A stretch of 41,254 nt of DNA from Pseudoalteromonas sp. S16_S37 (GTDB taxonomy: Bacteria > Pseudomonadota > Gammaproteobacteria > Enterobacterales > Alteromonadaceae). A program made the position numbers and the translations under genes. A model generated the notes under the pieces. It saw nothing but the letters and a program-made list of their open reading frames with translations. It was not told where the DNA came from and made no database searches. The stretch lies in contig NZ_JAAUWV010000045.1 of the NCBI RefSeq assembly GCF_014694405.1, forward strand, positions 1 to 41,254, read 5' to 3'. This document shows positions 16,555 to 26,006 of this stretch, one piece after another (the stretch's first letter is position 1; the number at the start of each line of letters is the position of its first letter).

Positions 16555-16593
16555 ATGAAGCATCTAAGCTGGTATTTTATAGATGATATGCGC

Positions 16594-19260
16594 TTAACGC
16601 TTAATCAGTGCTTTGCCATTCAACCTACGTGAAATAAATAGAAACGCTAATAAACTCATGCCAAAGCTCAATGAACCAGAACTTGATGAGCCAGCTTTAT
16701 TGTTCTCAACTTTGGTGGTTTGTCCTGAGGTTTTGGTATATTGCGCTGTTATCGTAAGTGCGCCTGTTACTTTATCGAAAGCTTTATCCCAGCCACTAAA
16801 CGTGTGATTAACGCGAGAGGGAGTCGCTGGCGCAGTAGCCCCTGCGCCGTGCTCAATTTCAAGTTTGGCAAGTTCTTTACCGTCCCAGTCTTTGAAAATT
16901 ACTTGATACTTGTTTATCTCATATTGCGCAGTAACAGTAAGGTTTGCATTGATATTGCTTAGAGCATGATCCCAACCAATAAATGTATAACCTTCTCTTG
17001 TGATCTGGTTATCAAAGTCTGCTGTGGTTTGACCATGATTGACAATTACTTGTTTAAGAACAGTGCCATCCCAGTCTTTAAAGGTTACTTGATATTTGTT
17101 GATATCATATTGCGCTGTGATTGTAAGATTTTCGGTGATACTACTTAATTCATGATCCCAACCAGTAAAAGTATACCCTACTCGAATTGGAGGAATGTCA
17201 AGCCCCTGAGCTGTTTGCTTATATCCAACGACTTCTTGTTTTAGGGTGGTGCCATCCCAGTCTTTAAATATGACTTGGTATGTATTGAGCTCGTATTGTG
17301 CTTTAAAGGTTGTATCAACCGTAATCTTTGATAAAGCCTGATCCCAGCCAATAAAAGTGTATCCTTCTCGCGTTGGTGCAATCTGCGGTGCACGAGCGGT
17401 TTCACCTTCTTCTACTTGCACAGTAGCAAGTACCGTATTATCCCACTCAACAAACTTTACAGTGTACATTACAGGCTCATGACCAATGACAGACACGTTT
17501 AATTGATTATTTTCAAATTTTAGCTCTGGCTCATCAGATATGAATCGAAACTCTATTGTATCTTGTTTGGCTGTTTTTGGCGTTAGGTTAAATGTGACAT
17601 TTGCTTCGAGTGTCTTTGCGGGGATTGAGAACGCACAACTTCCGCTGCCGTTCAGGAATTCACAACTTGATGCAGATGTTCCGCTTATACTATCTAACAT
17701 AACTTCGACATGCTCATTACCAGTCACTGAAATAGAGAATTTTTCAGGTAACACTTTGCCAGCAAGTTCTTTGATGCTGAATTGATACGGTACTGGTCGT
17801 TCAATACGTGATTTTAAAGTTGTTATATTTGAATCGATATACAGATCTTTAATGTCTGCATTAGAGACATTCAAAAAGACATATGGATTGATTCTTTTAG
17901 CTATGAGATCACTTACCTTAGTACTGTCAAACTGGTTGCTACTCTTATCTTTTACAAACCAACTTCGCGCATACCATGCACCTACATGGTCGTTGTTCTG
18001 AATGGTGAAATTGGCTTTACCGATAAAAACATCCTGTTCATTGCTTGATTGCCAGTCACTGATACTGATGACTTTGTCATCTTGATAATTCCCCGTTGGA
18101 GAAACGAGGCTAATGTATCCGCTTGATATCCCTGATGGATCGTAAAACTTTGCTAACACGGTAACTTGTTGGCTGCCCTCAGTAATATTTATCTCATGGT
18201 CTGAGATACTGAGATCTATTAATCTAGGTGGTGTGGTATCAACAGCATTTGAATTGATAATTTCGATATCTGGAGTAAAGCTCAAATCTTTAATCTCTTG
18301 GTTAGATATACTGGCATAGTTTTTACTATCTGTATCATATGCTGTCGAGATCGATGCTCGCCAGATACCCGCAACGTCGTTGCTATCGAAAGTGAATTCA
18401 GCACTGGCTTTGTAAACGTTACTTTCTTGAGTTGCTTGCCAGTTACTCAAGTGTACTGATTTTCCCGCTGTCGAACTGTATTCTGCAGGTGGTGCAACAT
18501 AGATATTCGCGCCTTTAACACCGGTTTCATCATGCAGTAAAACCTCTGCAGTTACTTTCTTTTGACCTGTGTTTACGTTGACTGATGAGTTAGACCAAGA
18601 GTATCCTCTTAACTGAGGCGCCATGGTATCTACCAAGGTGTCGTTGGTGACTATAACATAGGGCTTAAAGCCCATGCTTTTAAGGGTGGCGGCAGAGGTA
18701 TAAACACTGTAACGGCCATTTTTATCTTTCAAAAACATCATTGCGGCTCGCCAAATGCCACCAATATCTTTGGCTGTATTTAAAGTGACACTCCCCGAAG
18801 CCTCATAGACATGTTCTTCACTGGTAGCTGTCCAGTTTTCTAGCTTTATTCTGTTTTGAGGAAATGGGTAGCTCTGATTAGGTGGAAGCAAGCCAAAAGA
18901 AACAGAGTCAATACCGCTTTCATCATATGCACGGACAGTAAGTGTTATTGTTTGATTATCTGTACTTATATCTACGTCATTACTGGACAATTGCCATGAG
19001 GTAATTTTAGGAGGCTTGGTATCATTTTGTTCGCTAGAAGTTAGCTTTTGGCCGTGTGGTTGACACTGAGTGTCAAGGTAGCTCAATGCGCTATTAAAGA
19101 GTTCTTTTCCTGATAGACCAAAATGTGATAACTCGGTATTGAGTTGTTGCTCATCTAACTGACAAAGTTGTTGATTGTCACTTTGTGCGCTGGTATGAGC
19201 GCTGATCACTAGTGCAGCAATAGCTACATTGCTAGCAAGTGGCTTGAGTATGCTTTTCAT
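16594..19260 (-). CDS. Secreted multi-domain protein with four InlB B-repeats
   Basis: It is 888 residues. ATG at 19260 is chosen because AAAGGA lies 8 bases upstream and a signal peptide follows (MKSILKPLASNVAIAALV, then HTSAQS); an in-frame start further upstream lacks this. After a short Cys-containing region come three related beta-sandwich modules of about 125 residues (each opening P-P/Q-x-L/I and containing Y/H-D-E/P-S/T-G), and a module with Cys pair CEFLNGSGSC. Residues about 598-843 are four 61-62-residue InlB B/Listeria-Bacteroides repeats (FKDWDGTxL, GYTFxGWD). The C-terminus SSSSGSLSFGMSLLAFL then ISRR resembles a GlyGly-CTERM sorting tail but lacks the Gly pair. A surface or adhesion role is inferred only. 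It is a single gene. Confidence 0.85.
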   Translation of the reverse strand: MKSILKPLASNVAIAALVISAHTSAQSDNQQLCQLDEQQLNTELSHFGLSGKELFNSALSYLDTQCQPHGQKLTSSEQNDTKPPKITSWQLSSNDVDISTDNQTITLTVRAYDESGIDSVSFGLLPPNQSYPFPQNRIKLENWTATSEEHVYEASGSVTLNTAKDIGGIWRAAMMFLKDKNGRYSVYTSAATLKSMGFKPYVIVTNDTLVDTMAPQLRGYSWSNSSVNVNTGQKKVTAEVLLHDETGVKGANIYVAPPAEYSSTAGKSVHLSNWQATQESNVYKASAEFTFDSNDVAGIWRASISTAYDTDSKNYASISNQEIKDLSFTPDIEIINSNAVDTTPPRLIDLSISDHEINITEGSQQVTVLAKFYDPSGISSGYISLVSPTGNYQDDKVISISDWQSSNEQDVFIGKANFTIQNNDHVGAWYARSWFVKDKSSNQFDSTKVSDLIAKRINPYVFLNVSNADIKDLYIDSNITTLKSRIERPVPYQFSIKELAGKVLPEKFSISVTGNEHVEVMLDSISGTSASSCEFLNGSGSCAFSIPAKTLEANVTFNLTPKTAKQDTIEFRFISDEPELKFENNQLNVSVIGHEPVMYTVKFVEWDNTVLATVQVEEGETARAPQIAPTREGYTFIGWDQALSKITVDTTFKAQYELNTYQVIFKDWDGTTLKQEVVGYKQTAQGLDIPPIRVGYTFTGWDHELSSITENLTITAQYDINKYQVTFKDWDGTVLKQVIVNHGQTTADFDNQITREGYTFIGWDHALSNINANLTVTAQYEINKYQVIFKDWDGKELAKLEIEHGAGATAPATPSRVNHTFSGWDKAFDKVTGALTITAQYTKTSGQTTKVENNKAGSSSSGSLSFGMSLLAFLFISRRLNGKALIKR

Positions 19261-19510
19261 ATTTGCAGTCCTTTTAATACTCATTTTTAGATTTGTTTTA
19301 TACGCAGAGCACAGACCTAGGTTAGATTGGGTTGAGTACGCTCCTTGCATTTCTATTTACCAGTGCTAATGAGCACCTTATGGACCTAAAATCATACCAT
19401 ATTATTAATTAAATATTTCATATTCCATAAGATTTTATTTTTAAATTACTTAGATAAGAGGAAGTGAGAGCCCTTGCGGTATTTAAATACGAGTTGGAGA
19501 GGTTATAAAC

Positions 19511-19717
19511 TAAATAACCTGAACGCAGGATAAGTAACATGCTACAGCACTGCGCTGTTTGCGTATTCCTGTGTTGAGTTCGCTAGCAATGGCTCGCTAT
19601 TACTTACGTGAACTCGCCTTGAACTGCGCAAAAATAGCAGCACTGTATGACTTGGACTGGTAATAGATTGATGCAACTAACTTTGTCATATCTATTATCC
19701 CAAGTTCAGGCTAAATA
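19511..19717. mobile_element. Candidate MITE or long imperfect inverted-repeat element
   Basis: About 207 bases with imperfect terminal inverted repeats: the left end reads TAAATAACCTGAAC and the right end GTTCAGGCTAAATA, and the match continues inward as GGATAA against TTATCC. A second, inner pair of arms at 19543-19647 begins TACAGCACTG and ends GCAGCACTGTA, with GAGTTC/GAACTC further inside. There is no ORF. The rest of the gap between 19261 and 19846 shows nothing else except the terminator. Non-coding size and nested arms fit a MITE or palindromic repeat. Confidence 0.5.
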
Positions 19718-19793
19718 AAGTGGCTATGAATTTGAACAGTTACTGCTGTCGTACTATCCCATTGTTAAAATTAGTATTTTTGTTTTTTAAGAG

Positions 19794-19822
19794 GAAAATG
19801 CCAGCATTGCGCTGGCATTTTC
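19794..19822 (-). terminator. Intrinsic terminator of the TonB receptor gene
   Basis: A perfect 12-bp stem GAAAATGCCAGC / GCTGGCATTTTC with a 5-base loop, 24 bases beyond the stop at 19847. On the minus strand it is followed by a T-rich stretch. Confidence 0.85.
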
Positions 19823-19846
19823 TTATTCAGTGTTTATAAGTATGGC

Positions 19847-22066
19847 TTAGAACGTCGCTTTGTAGCGTACACCAAACTCGCTAGCGTCATTGCTCTTGAT
19901 CACTAAGATGTAGTCACCAGTATTTAAGCGAGCATCATCATAGCGCTCATCAAAGATGTTACGACCGTACAATGAGATATCCCAGTTGGCATTCATGGGT
20001 GAATAAGTGATATCAAAATTGGTCGTTGTACGTGAGTCAATTTGCGTCATACGGCGAGGATCTGAGCTTGGCTCTCCGTACATATCATCACGGTATGAAA
20101 TATCCATGCGTGCGTTTATTGTAGCGCCACTGCTTAACTCAAACTCATAAGATGGGCTGATTGATGCAGTCCACTCGGGCGTTAGCGGTGCAACTGGCTT
20201 AACTCCGTTTTGCTCTTGTACATCAACATCCATAAAACCAAAGCTTGAATGTAGTGTAAAGCTATCAGTTACATAGTAAGTACTTTCAAATTCAACACCA
20301 CGTGAGGTTTGCTCAACGATCAGGTTGTTGGTATCAAAACCTGCGTCTGTAACTACGTTTACTTGATATGGTAAGTCATCGTATTCAGTGTTGAAAAACG
20401 CCACACTCATGCTGAAATCATCTGTTAACTGACCTTTAAAGCCGGTTTCATAGTTGATTGCACTAATGTTGTCGCTGGCCATAAATGCGTTGTTTGCACG
20501 CACTGCTGCTGCCGCTTCCTCTTGTTTCTCAAAACCACCAGCACCGAAGAACTGACCGATTAAGAAATATGGACGGGCAGGGTATTGACCTGATTGATAA
20601 CCTGTTTGCACAGTACCGTACCAGTTTAAGCCGTTGTCAAAGGTATAGTTTGCCGCTAGTTCCCAAGAGATCTCATCCCAATCACGGTGTGAGCGAATAG
20701 TGCCAACAGGGTCAAATACGTTGGTCGACGCTGACTTTTCATCTTCGGTGTAACGTACACCGCCTGAAATACGTAGGTCGTCAGTTACATCAACGCCAAC
20801 GTTAACAAAGATTGCGCGGCTGGTAGTTTCTTGGTCTAGCTCAAGTTTAGTTGGACCACCATCAAAGCTCGCTTCAGACGAATCCTGACGGTTTGAACCT
20901 TCTTCATTGAACCAGTAAACACCCGTTACAAAGTCTGCACTGCCTAAGTAGCCAGTTAACTGTAATTCAACAGAGGTTTGGTCAGCAGTACCGCGCTCAG
21001 GGTAGTGATCAAGTTTAGCGGCTGTACTGTCATCATCAAGACCTGCTTTATATTCAGATGAGCGCTTTGAGAAGATAAACTTAGTACCAAAGTCTGGGGA
21101 GATGTCGTACTCAGCAGTCAGTGAAATGCCGTTGGCATTGTTAGACACAGTTGACGTTTCCACCGTGCTTGTTGCATTGTCATACGGATCAAGCGTTGTG
21201 TCTGAGTTACGCAGACCATTTTGGTATAAACGGCCATTGGGTAGCTCATCAATAAGTGTGGTGTAAGGGCGTGTGCCACCTTCACCGTCGTTCGCATCGG
21301 CAGTTAATACTAAACGTAAGTCTTCGCTTGCGTTATATTTTACTGAAACACGACCGTGGAACTCTTGGTTCTCGCCTACATCGTATTCTGCGTTAGGTAG
21401 GTTTACAAACTCACCTAAACCACCACGGCGGTTAAAGCCCATGTTAAAGTTAAATGATAGGTCTTCTGTTACCGCTTGGTTAGTGAAAATACTGCCTTTT
21501 AAGCGACCGCGAGTACCGACTTCTGCGCTTACTTTAGTTACGGCACCTTGATCTGGCTGTTTAGTGATGATGTTAATCGCACCACCAATTGAGTTACGAC
21601 CATACAGCGTACCTTGTGGACCGCGCAATACTTCGATCCGTTCGATGTTTGCTAGGTTCCAGTTTTGGCCAACTTGGCGACCAAGGTAAACGCCATCAAC
21701 GTATACACTAACACCAGGGTCTGTGGTGATCAGGTGATCTTGTAGACCGATACCACGAATAAACGGGTTTGCAGAAGAGTTGTGGCCTGCTGAGAAGCCT
21801 GTGATATTTAGGTTTGGAACAAATTTGCCCACATCAGTGATATCTGAAATACCTTGTGAGTCAAGGTCATCACCAGAGAATGCACTCATTGCAATCGGAA
21901 CTTCATAAATAACTTGTGAACGCTTAGTTGCTGTTACTGTGATTGCTTCAATTTTTGACTTTTCTGCTTGTGCTTCTTCTGCCATAACAGATGTAGCAGA
22001 TAAGCTAGTCAATGCGACTGCCAATGCGCCAGCAATAGGGGATAAGTTGCGTACAGTGATGCTCAT
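19847..22066 (-). CDS. TonB-dependent outer-membrane receptor
   Basis: Outer-membrane transporter powered by TonB-ExbBD. It is 739 residues. The signal peptide is cleaved after VMA (about 29), and a TonB box IEAITVTAT lies at 39-47. The plug domain (about 55-165) contains VLRGPQGTLYGRNSIGG, typical of iron-siderophore-type receptors. The 22-strand barrel ends in the hallmark FGVRYKATF with terminal Phe. The start has GAGGAAC upstream. The ligand is not deducible; plug similarity points to the siderophore/FecA-like class, but many Alteromonadales relatives import carbohydrates or other nutrients. No transporter or regulator gene is adjacent, so context does not help. Confidence 0.93.
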   Translation of the reverse strand: MSITVRNLSPIAGALAVALTSLSATSVMAEEAQAEKSKIEAITVTATKRSQVIYEVPIAMSAFSGDDLDSQGISDITDVGKFVPNLNITGFSAGHNSSANPFIRGIGLQDHLITTDPGVSVYVDGVYLGRQVGQNWNLANIERIEVLRGPQGTLYGRNSIGGAINIITKQPDQGAVTKVSAEVGTRGRLKGSIFTNQAVTEDLSFNFNMGFNRRGGLGEFVNLPNAEYDVGENQEFHGRVSVKYNASEDLRLVLTADANDGEGGTRPYTTLIDELPNGRLYQNGLRNSDTTLDPYDNATSTVETSTVSNNANGISLTAEYDISPDFGTKFIFSKRSSEYKAGLDDDSTAAKLDHYPERGTADQTSVELQLTGYLGSADFVTGVYWFNEEGSNRQDSSEASFDGGPTKLELDQETTSRAIFVNVGVDVTDDLRISGGVRYTEDEKSASTNVFDPVGTIRSHRDWDEISWELAANYTFDNGLNWYGTVQTGYQSGQYPARPYFLIGQFFGAGGFEKQEEAAAAVRANNAFMASDNISAINYETGFKGQLTDDFSMSVAFFNTEYDDLPYQVNVVTDAGFDTNNLIVEQTSRGVEFESTYYVTDSFTLHSSFGFMDVDVQEQNGVKPVAPLTPEWTASISPSYEFELSSGATINARMDISYRDDMYGEPSSDPRRMTQIDSRTTTNFDITYSPMNANWDISLYGRNIFDERYDDARLNTGDYILVIKSNDASEFGVRYKATF

Positions 22067-22636
22067 ACTTGTTCCTCAGAAACGGTTAAACTTTTAAATC
22101 TCGTGTGTGTGGTTTCTTGCGATTGATATCGCCGCGAGGGACTCGCCAACCGTGAATGCAACTGCCAAACAATTCAGTTTATAAAACGCGCGCGCAAAAA
22201 AACGCAATCATCCGTTGGAGACTGCTGATACATTTTTTATTTTTACGGCTAATTACAAAACTGAAAGGTCAGCAAAATGCTGCTATTCGATTGGGAGGGT
22301 ATTATACATTGGACTTTATAAATTTGGCAATAAAAAACTAGGGAGGTTTTCCTTTTTGGGAGTCATTTTTGAATACATTTTTCACTTTTGTACCATATAA
22401 GGGATTTTATTTCCCCAGTATGTCGGGTTATAAAGTGGCTTGGTCGACCTTGTGTATAAACATGCCAAAGCGTTTTAGATTAACTATTTCTTTAATGAGT
22501 AAGGTGATGAAGAAAATAGCATCACTACGGGCCCATTTAAAGGCTTGTTGGCAGTACACAGCGCTAAGTGCGTATTATGAATTTAAACGAGGGACCGCCG
22601 CCTAACAGGTAAGAAAACTAAACACTCATAACGGCA
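22067..22636. other. Intergenic region upstream of the TonB receptor gene
   Basis: A 570-base gap between the TonB receptor start and the hrpB stop. It should contain the receptor promoter, but I cannot pick a convincing one; a GCGCGCG run occurs near 22189. A plus-strand ORF at 22369-22605 is the only coding candidate. No Fur-box-like palindrome stood out by eye. Confidence 0.5.
22369..22605 (+). CDS. Possible small basic protein
   Basis: An uncertain call. The frame opens at TTG (22369) with GGGAG upstream and gives 78 residues; in-frame ATGs at 22420, 22462 and 22495 would give shorter products. The C-terminal half is protein-like and basic (KVMKKIASLRAHLKACW, ending YYEFKRGTAA), with a possible amphipathic helix. 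I do not recognise a family. It would be the only plus-strand gene between two minus-strand genes, with no clear promoter. Confidence 0.3.
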   Translation: MNTFFTFVPYKGFYFPSMSGYKVAWSTLCINMPKRFRLTISLMSKVMKKIASLRAHLKACWQYTALSAYYEFKRGTAA

Positions 22637-24964
22637 TTATTTCACATCCACCACTTTACTTGCTTTTTTGTAGCGAACTTTAAAGCCAGGCCAAGCAGGA
22701 AGCTCCCACTTTTTTGGCGCTTCCTTTCTGTTGCCGCTGACGTGGGTTAACAGAATGCGCTTGGCGGTGAATGAATACTCCACCTGCATAAGCAAGTCAT
22801 TGAGTTTTACTTGCAATGGATGCTTTTCAATAAATGGCGCTAATTCCCAAGGCTCTAACTCTCGGTAGAACAAATCTTGTGGCTCAATCAGTGCGATATC
22901 GTCTTGTTCTTGAAGACCCAGCTCATGTAGCTTTGCTTGCAAATATTGCGTGGCGGTTGGCATTTCAATCGCAGTATTGTGAGCTTGATAGTAAAGCTGG
23001 TGCTCAGCCAACGATTGGTTAATTTGTGCGCCTGCAGGGGCGAGTAATTCCCCCTTTAAAATAAGGGCGATACAGGCGTCGATAAACAGCTGCCCAGAGG
23101 GTTCGATCAATTGTTCATTTAGCTCTAAACCCGCATAAACATAGCTCATTTTCGCCATGATCTTATCTTCAATAAGACATGCATCAATAAACTGCTGTTC
23201 ACCTAAGCCAAGGGTCGAAATGATGTTTAAACTCAATGGCGCATTTAAAGTTGCTAGTGTCATGGCTTGTTTTGTGCCTTTACCTGCCAGCGCATAAGTA
23301 TCAAGCACCAGCATGGCTTGGCAATTATCAACAATGCGAGTTTCTTTAGCTGGCACAACTTCGCTGTAACCATTGCCAAATGCGCCACGGCGATTGTTAC
23401 GTTTGACGAACAAGCAATCCGGTTTAGCTTTGGCTATCGCTGCAACAAGTTGATTTCTATCATAGCTGGCTGCGTGTTTTCGCTCTGGTAAATCAAAAGC
23501 ACTGCGCAATTGGTCGCTAAATTGCTTTGCTTCGTTAAGCGCATCGGGCTCAACTTTTATACACTCTAATTGCTCTCGCACTAACGCGATAACTAATTCT
23601 AAATCGCAGTGATTGGGGAGTTGTTTATTCAACACATCAAGTTGCTCAGCGCAGCTTGGTAATTGATACACTCGCGCGGGTACACTTAATACCGAAACAG
23701 CATCGACCATAGCCTGTTGTAGTGATTTACTGGGCATGGCGTTGATTAAATAGGCCAGTTCGGCATCTATAGGTAAAGGGTAGAGCAGTTTGCCAAGTTC
23801 AGTTGCTCGTTGCTGTTTATCTATGGCTTTTATGTGGGTGAGCTTTTCGATGGCAGCGGCTTTGGAAGCCTGTGGTAGCGGCTCAATAAACTCTATGCTA
23901 TCAACGCCATTGCTTGAGCAACCTGCGGCTAACACTAATTCTGTGAGGTTTTCTCGGTGTATTTCCGGTGGCGTGGCGTCAATCAGTGGCGCATGCTCGC
24001 CATATAGCCGAATACATAAGCCCGACTGAGTGCGTCCTGCGCGGCCAAGACGCTGTTTGGCAGAGTCTTTTGCTATGGCTTCTAGGTTAAGCACGGTTTT
24101 ACCCGCTCGCAGATGTGTGCGCCGCTCCAATCCAGAGTCTATCACGCAGCTTACATTGGGTATCGTCAAGGAGGTTTCAGCAACGTTAGTGGCTAATATG
24201 ATGCGTTGTTGATTTTGCACATTGAGTGCGAGGCGTTGTTGCTCAGGATGACAGCCACCAAACAAACGCACTACCAGTGCATCTAAGAGTGATAATTTGC
24301 CTGCAGCGGCCTGGATCTCGCCCTTGCCGGGTAAAAATACCAAAATATCACCATCGGTATGTTCTAACGCGTATTCGCAAGCCTCACAAATACGCTCGCT
24401 TAAATCATATTTGCTGGGCATTGCTCGGGAGTCATTGGCAATAAAGCGCTCTTCTACCGGATACATTTTGCCATCTGAATGCAGCGCAGTTGCTTGTAAA
24501 TAGTCAATAATGGGGGCTGTGTTTAGCGTTGCTGAAGTGACGATTAAACGATGCCGTGCATGGCTCTTAAGCAAAGCCAATAACAAGTCCATATCCCAGC
24601 GACGTTCGTGAAATTCATCGAGCATCACCACTTGATAGTCGTTAAGTTGGTTTTCAAAGTACCAGCGCAGTGCCACACCTGGTGTCGCAAAAACCACTTG
24701 AGTGCCCTCATCAAAATGATGCTCAAAACGGATCGCATAACCGATTTTTTCACCCACTTTTTGCTGCGCTTGAGACGCCAAATATTCAGCCAAAGATGTA
24801 CAGGCAATACGTCTTGGTTCAATAACCAGCACCTTACCTAGCTCATTTGCCCATAAGGGTAAACAGGTTGACTTACCGGAGCCTGTCGCAGCACTGATCA
24901 CCAAGTGGTTTTGCGCAAGCGCAGTTAAAAATTCAGGTTTGATGGCTTCAATCGGTAATGTCAT
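22637..24964 (-). CDS. hrpB: ATP-dependent helicase HrpB
   Basis: DEAH/RHA-type RNA helicase family protein of proteobacteria. ATG at 24964 gives MTLPIEAIKPEF, which aligns with the start of E. coli HrpB; an in-frame TTG 10 codons earlier is unlikely. It is 775 residues. Walker A is AATGSGKST (25-33), motif II DEFH (116-119), motif III SAT (144-146), and motif VI is QRLGRAGR. A C-terminal HrpB-specific domain follows. The cellular role of HrpB is poorly defined even in E. coli. It is divergent from the MtfA-like gene with about 100 bases between them. Confidence 0.95.
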   Translation of the reverse strand: MTLPIEAIKPEFLTALAQNHLVISAATGSGKSTCLPLWANELGKVLVIEPRRIACTSLAEYLASQAQQKVGEKIGYAIRFEHHFDEGTQVVFATPGVALRWYFENQLNDYQVVMLDEFHERRWDMDLLLALLKSHARHRLIVTSATLNTAPIIDYLQATALHSDGKMYPVEERFIANDSRAMPSKYDLSERICEACEYALEHTDGDILVFLPGKGEIQAAAGKLSLLDALVVRLFGGCHPEQQRLALNVQNQQRIILATNVAETSLTIPNVSCVIDSGLERRTHLRAGKTVLNLEAIAKDSAKQRLGRAGRTQSGLCIRLYGEHAPLIDATPPEIHRENLTELVLAAGCSSNGVDSIEFIEPLPQASKAAAIEKLTHIKAIDKQQRATELGKLLYPLPIDAELAYLINAMPSKSLQQAMVDAVSVLSVPARVYQLPSCAEQLDVLNKQLPNHCDLELVIALVREQLECIKVEPDALNEAKQFSDQLRSAFDLPERKHAASYDRNQLVAAIAKAKPDCLFVKRNNRRGAFGNGYSEVVPAKETRIVDNCQAMLVLDTYALAGKGTKQAMTLATLNAPLSLNIISTLGLGEQQFIDACLIEDKIMAKMSYVYAGLELNEQLIEPSGQLFIDACIALILKGELLAPAGAQINQSLAEHQLYYQAHNTAIEMPTATQYLQAKLHELGLQEQDDIALIEPQDLFYRELEPWELAPFIEKHPLQVKLNDLLMQVEYSFTAKRILLTHVSGNRKEAPKKWELPAWPGFKVRYKKASKVVDVK

Positions 24965-25065
24965 AACTCGAAAACGTTGGCGAAATTGGCGCAAATATTA
25001 TCAAAGCTGTATTGAAAATGCTGCTGTTTGTACCAACTATGTTTGAAAAGATGAATAAGTAAACA

Positions 25066-25899
25066 ATGATGATTAATGTATTTTTAATGTCGGCGCTATT
25101 GGTGTTTGTGGTTGTTTATTGGCGCTGGCAAACCATCCAAAATATTCTTTGGCAAAAGAAATATCAAACACAAAGCTTGTCGCATATGGATAGACAAGTG
25201 TTGTTGACATATATGCCCATTTACCGAGCTATGACCGACGCTGATCGTGAAGCACTCGAAAAACACGTAGTGTGGTTTTTGGGCGAAAAGCGTATTTTAG
25301 GTCGCGATGGGCTGAAAACTAATCGTGCGATGGAACTAATTGTGGCCGCAGATGCCTGTCTACTTGTGCTCAAACAATCATGGCCTTTGTATCCAAACGT
25401 CAAAGAAGTGCTACTTTACCCCAGTAGTTACTACGCACCACAAACCAGCACAGACAGTGCGGGCCTTGTGAATTACCATACTTCTATCCGTCAAGGAGAG
25501 TCGTGGCCGGGTGGCACGTTAGTGCTCAGTTGGCACGATGTACTAGAAGGTAACCGTCTGCCAGGAGATGGTCATAACCTTGTGTTTCATGAGTTTGCTC
25601 ATCAACTTGATCAACAAACAGGGCAAACTAACGGCACACCGCAATTAACGAGTAAGCAAGATTATGCCGACTGGGCGCGTGTATTTAGCCGAGCATATAC
25701 AAATTTAAAAAGCCATGTGGCGTATCAAATGCCCCATGTTATGCACAGCTATGGCGCTACCAACGAGGCTGAATTTTTTGCGGTACTGACCGAAACCTTT
25801 ATCGAAAAACCAGCAGCGCTAAAAAGTTATGACCCAGAACTTTACCGCCTGCTCATGCGCTATTTTCAATTTGACCCTTTAGATTGGCAGCGACATTAG
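25066..25899 (+). CDS. mtfA: MtfA-like zinc peptidase with N-terminal membrane anchor
   Basis: It is 277 residues. The metallopeptidase core follows the MtfA family: HEFAH (175-179) gives two zinc ligands and the catalytic Glu176, and the third ligand is in NEAEFFAVLTE (233-243). E. coli MtfA, a 265-residue soluble aminopeptidase, interacts with the repressor Mlc and so affects glucose-PTS expression. This protein differs by a hydrophobic helix at residues 4-19, suggesting attachment to the inner membrane. No Mlc or ptsG gene is in the window, so the E. coli role may not transfer. The ATG at 25066 has only a weak ribosome site. Confidence 0.88.
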   Translation: MMINVFLMSALLVFVVVYWRWQTIQNILWQKKYQTQSLSHMDRQVLLTYMPIYRAMTDADREALEKHVVWFLGEKRILGRDGLKTNRAMELIVAADACLLVLKQSWPLYPNVKEVLLYPSSYYAPQTSTDSAGLVNYHTSIRQGESWPGGTLVLSWHDVLEGNRLPGDGHNLVFHEFAHQLDQQTGQTNGTPQLTSKQDYADWARVFSRAYTNLKSHVAYQMPHVMHSYGATNEAEFFAVLTETFIEKPAALKSYDPELYRLLMRYFQFDPLDWQRH

Positions 25900-25920
25900 C
25901 CTCTCAATTGCGCAACAGCC

Positions 25921-25972
25921 GCAAAAATCTGTATTTGATGGCATTTTACTGGCAACTTTAGCCGATTTTTGC
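25921..25972. repeat. Inverted repeat before the amidohydrolase gene
   Basis: GCAAAAATC (25921-25929) and GATTTTTGC (25964-25972) are perfect 9-base arms 34 bases apart, lying in the short gap between the MtfA-like gene and the amidohydrolase gene. It could be an operator or part of a terminator, or chance. Confidence 0.3.
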
Positions 25973-26006
25973 TGTGATGGTGCAAATTTTAGTTGAGAGT
26001 ATAACA

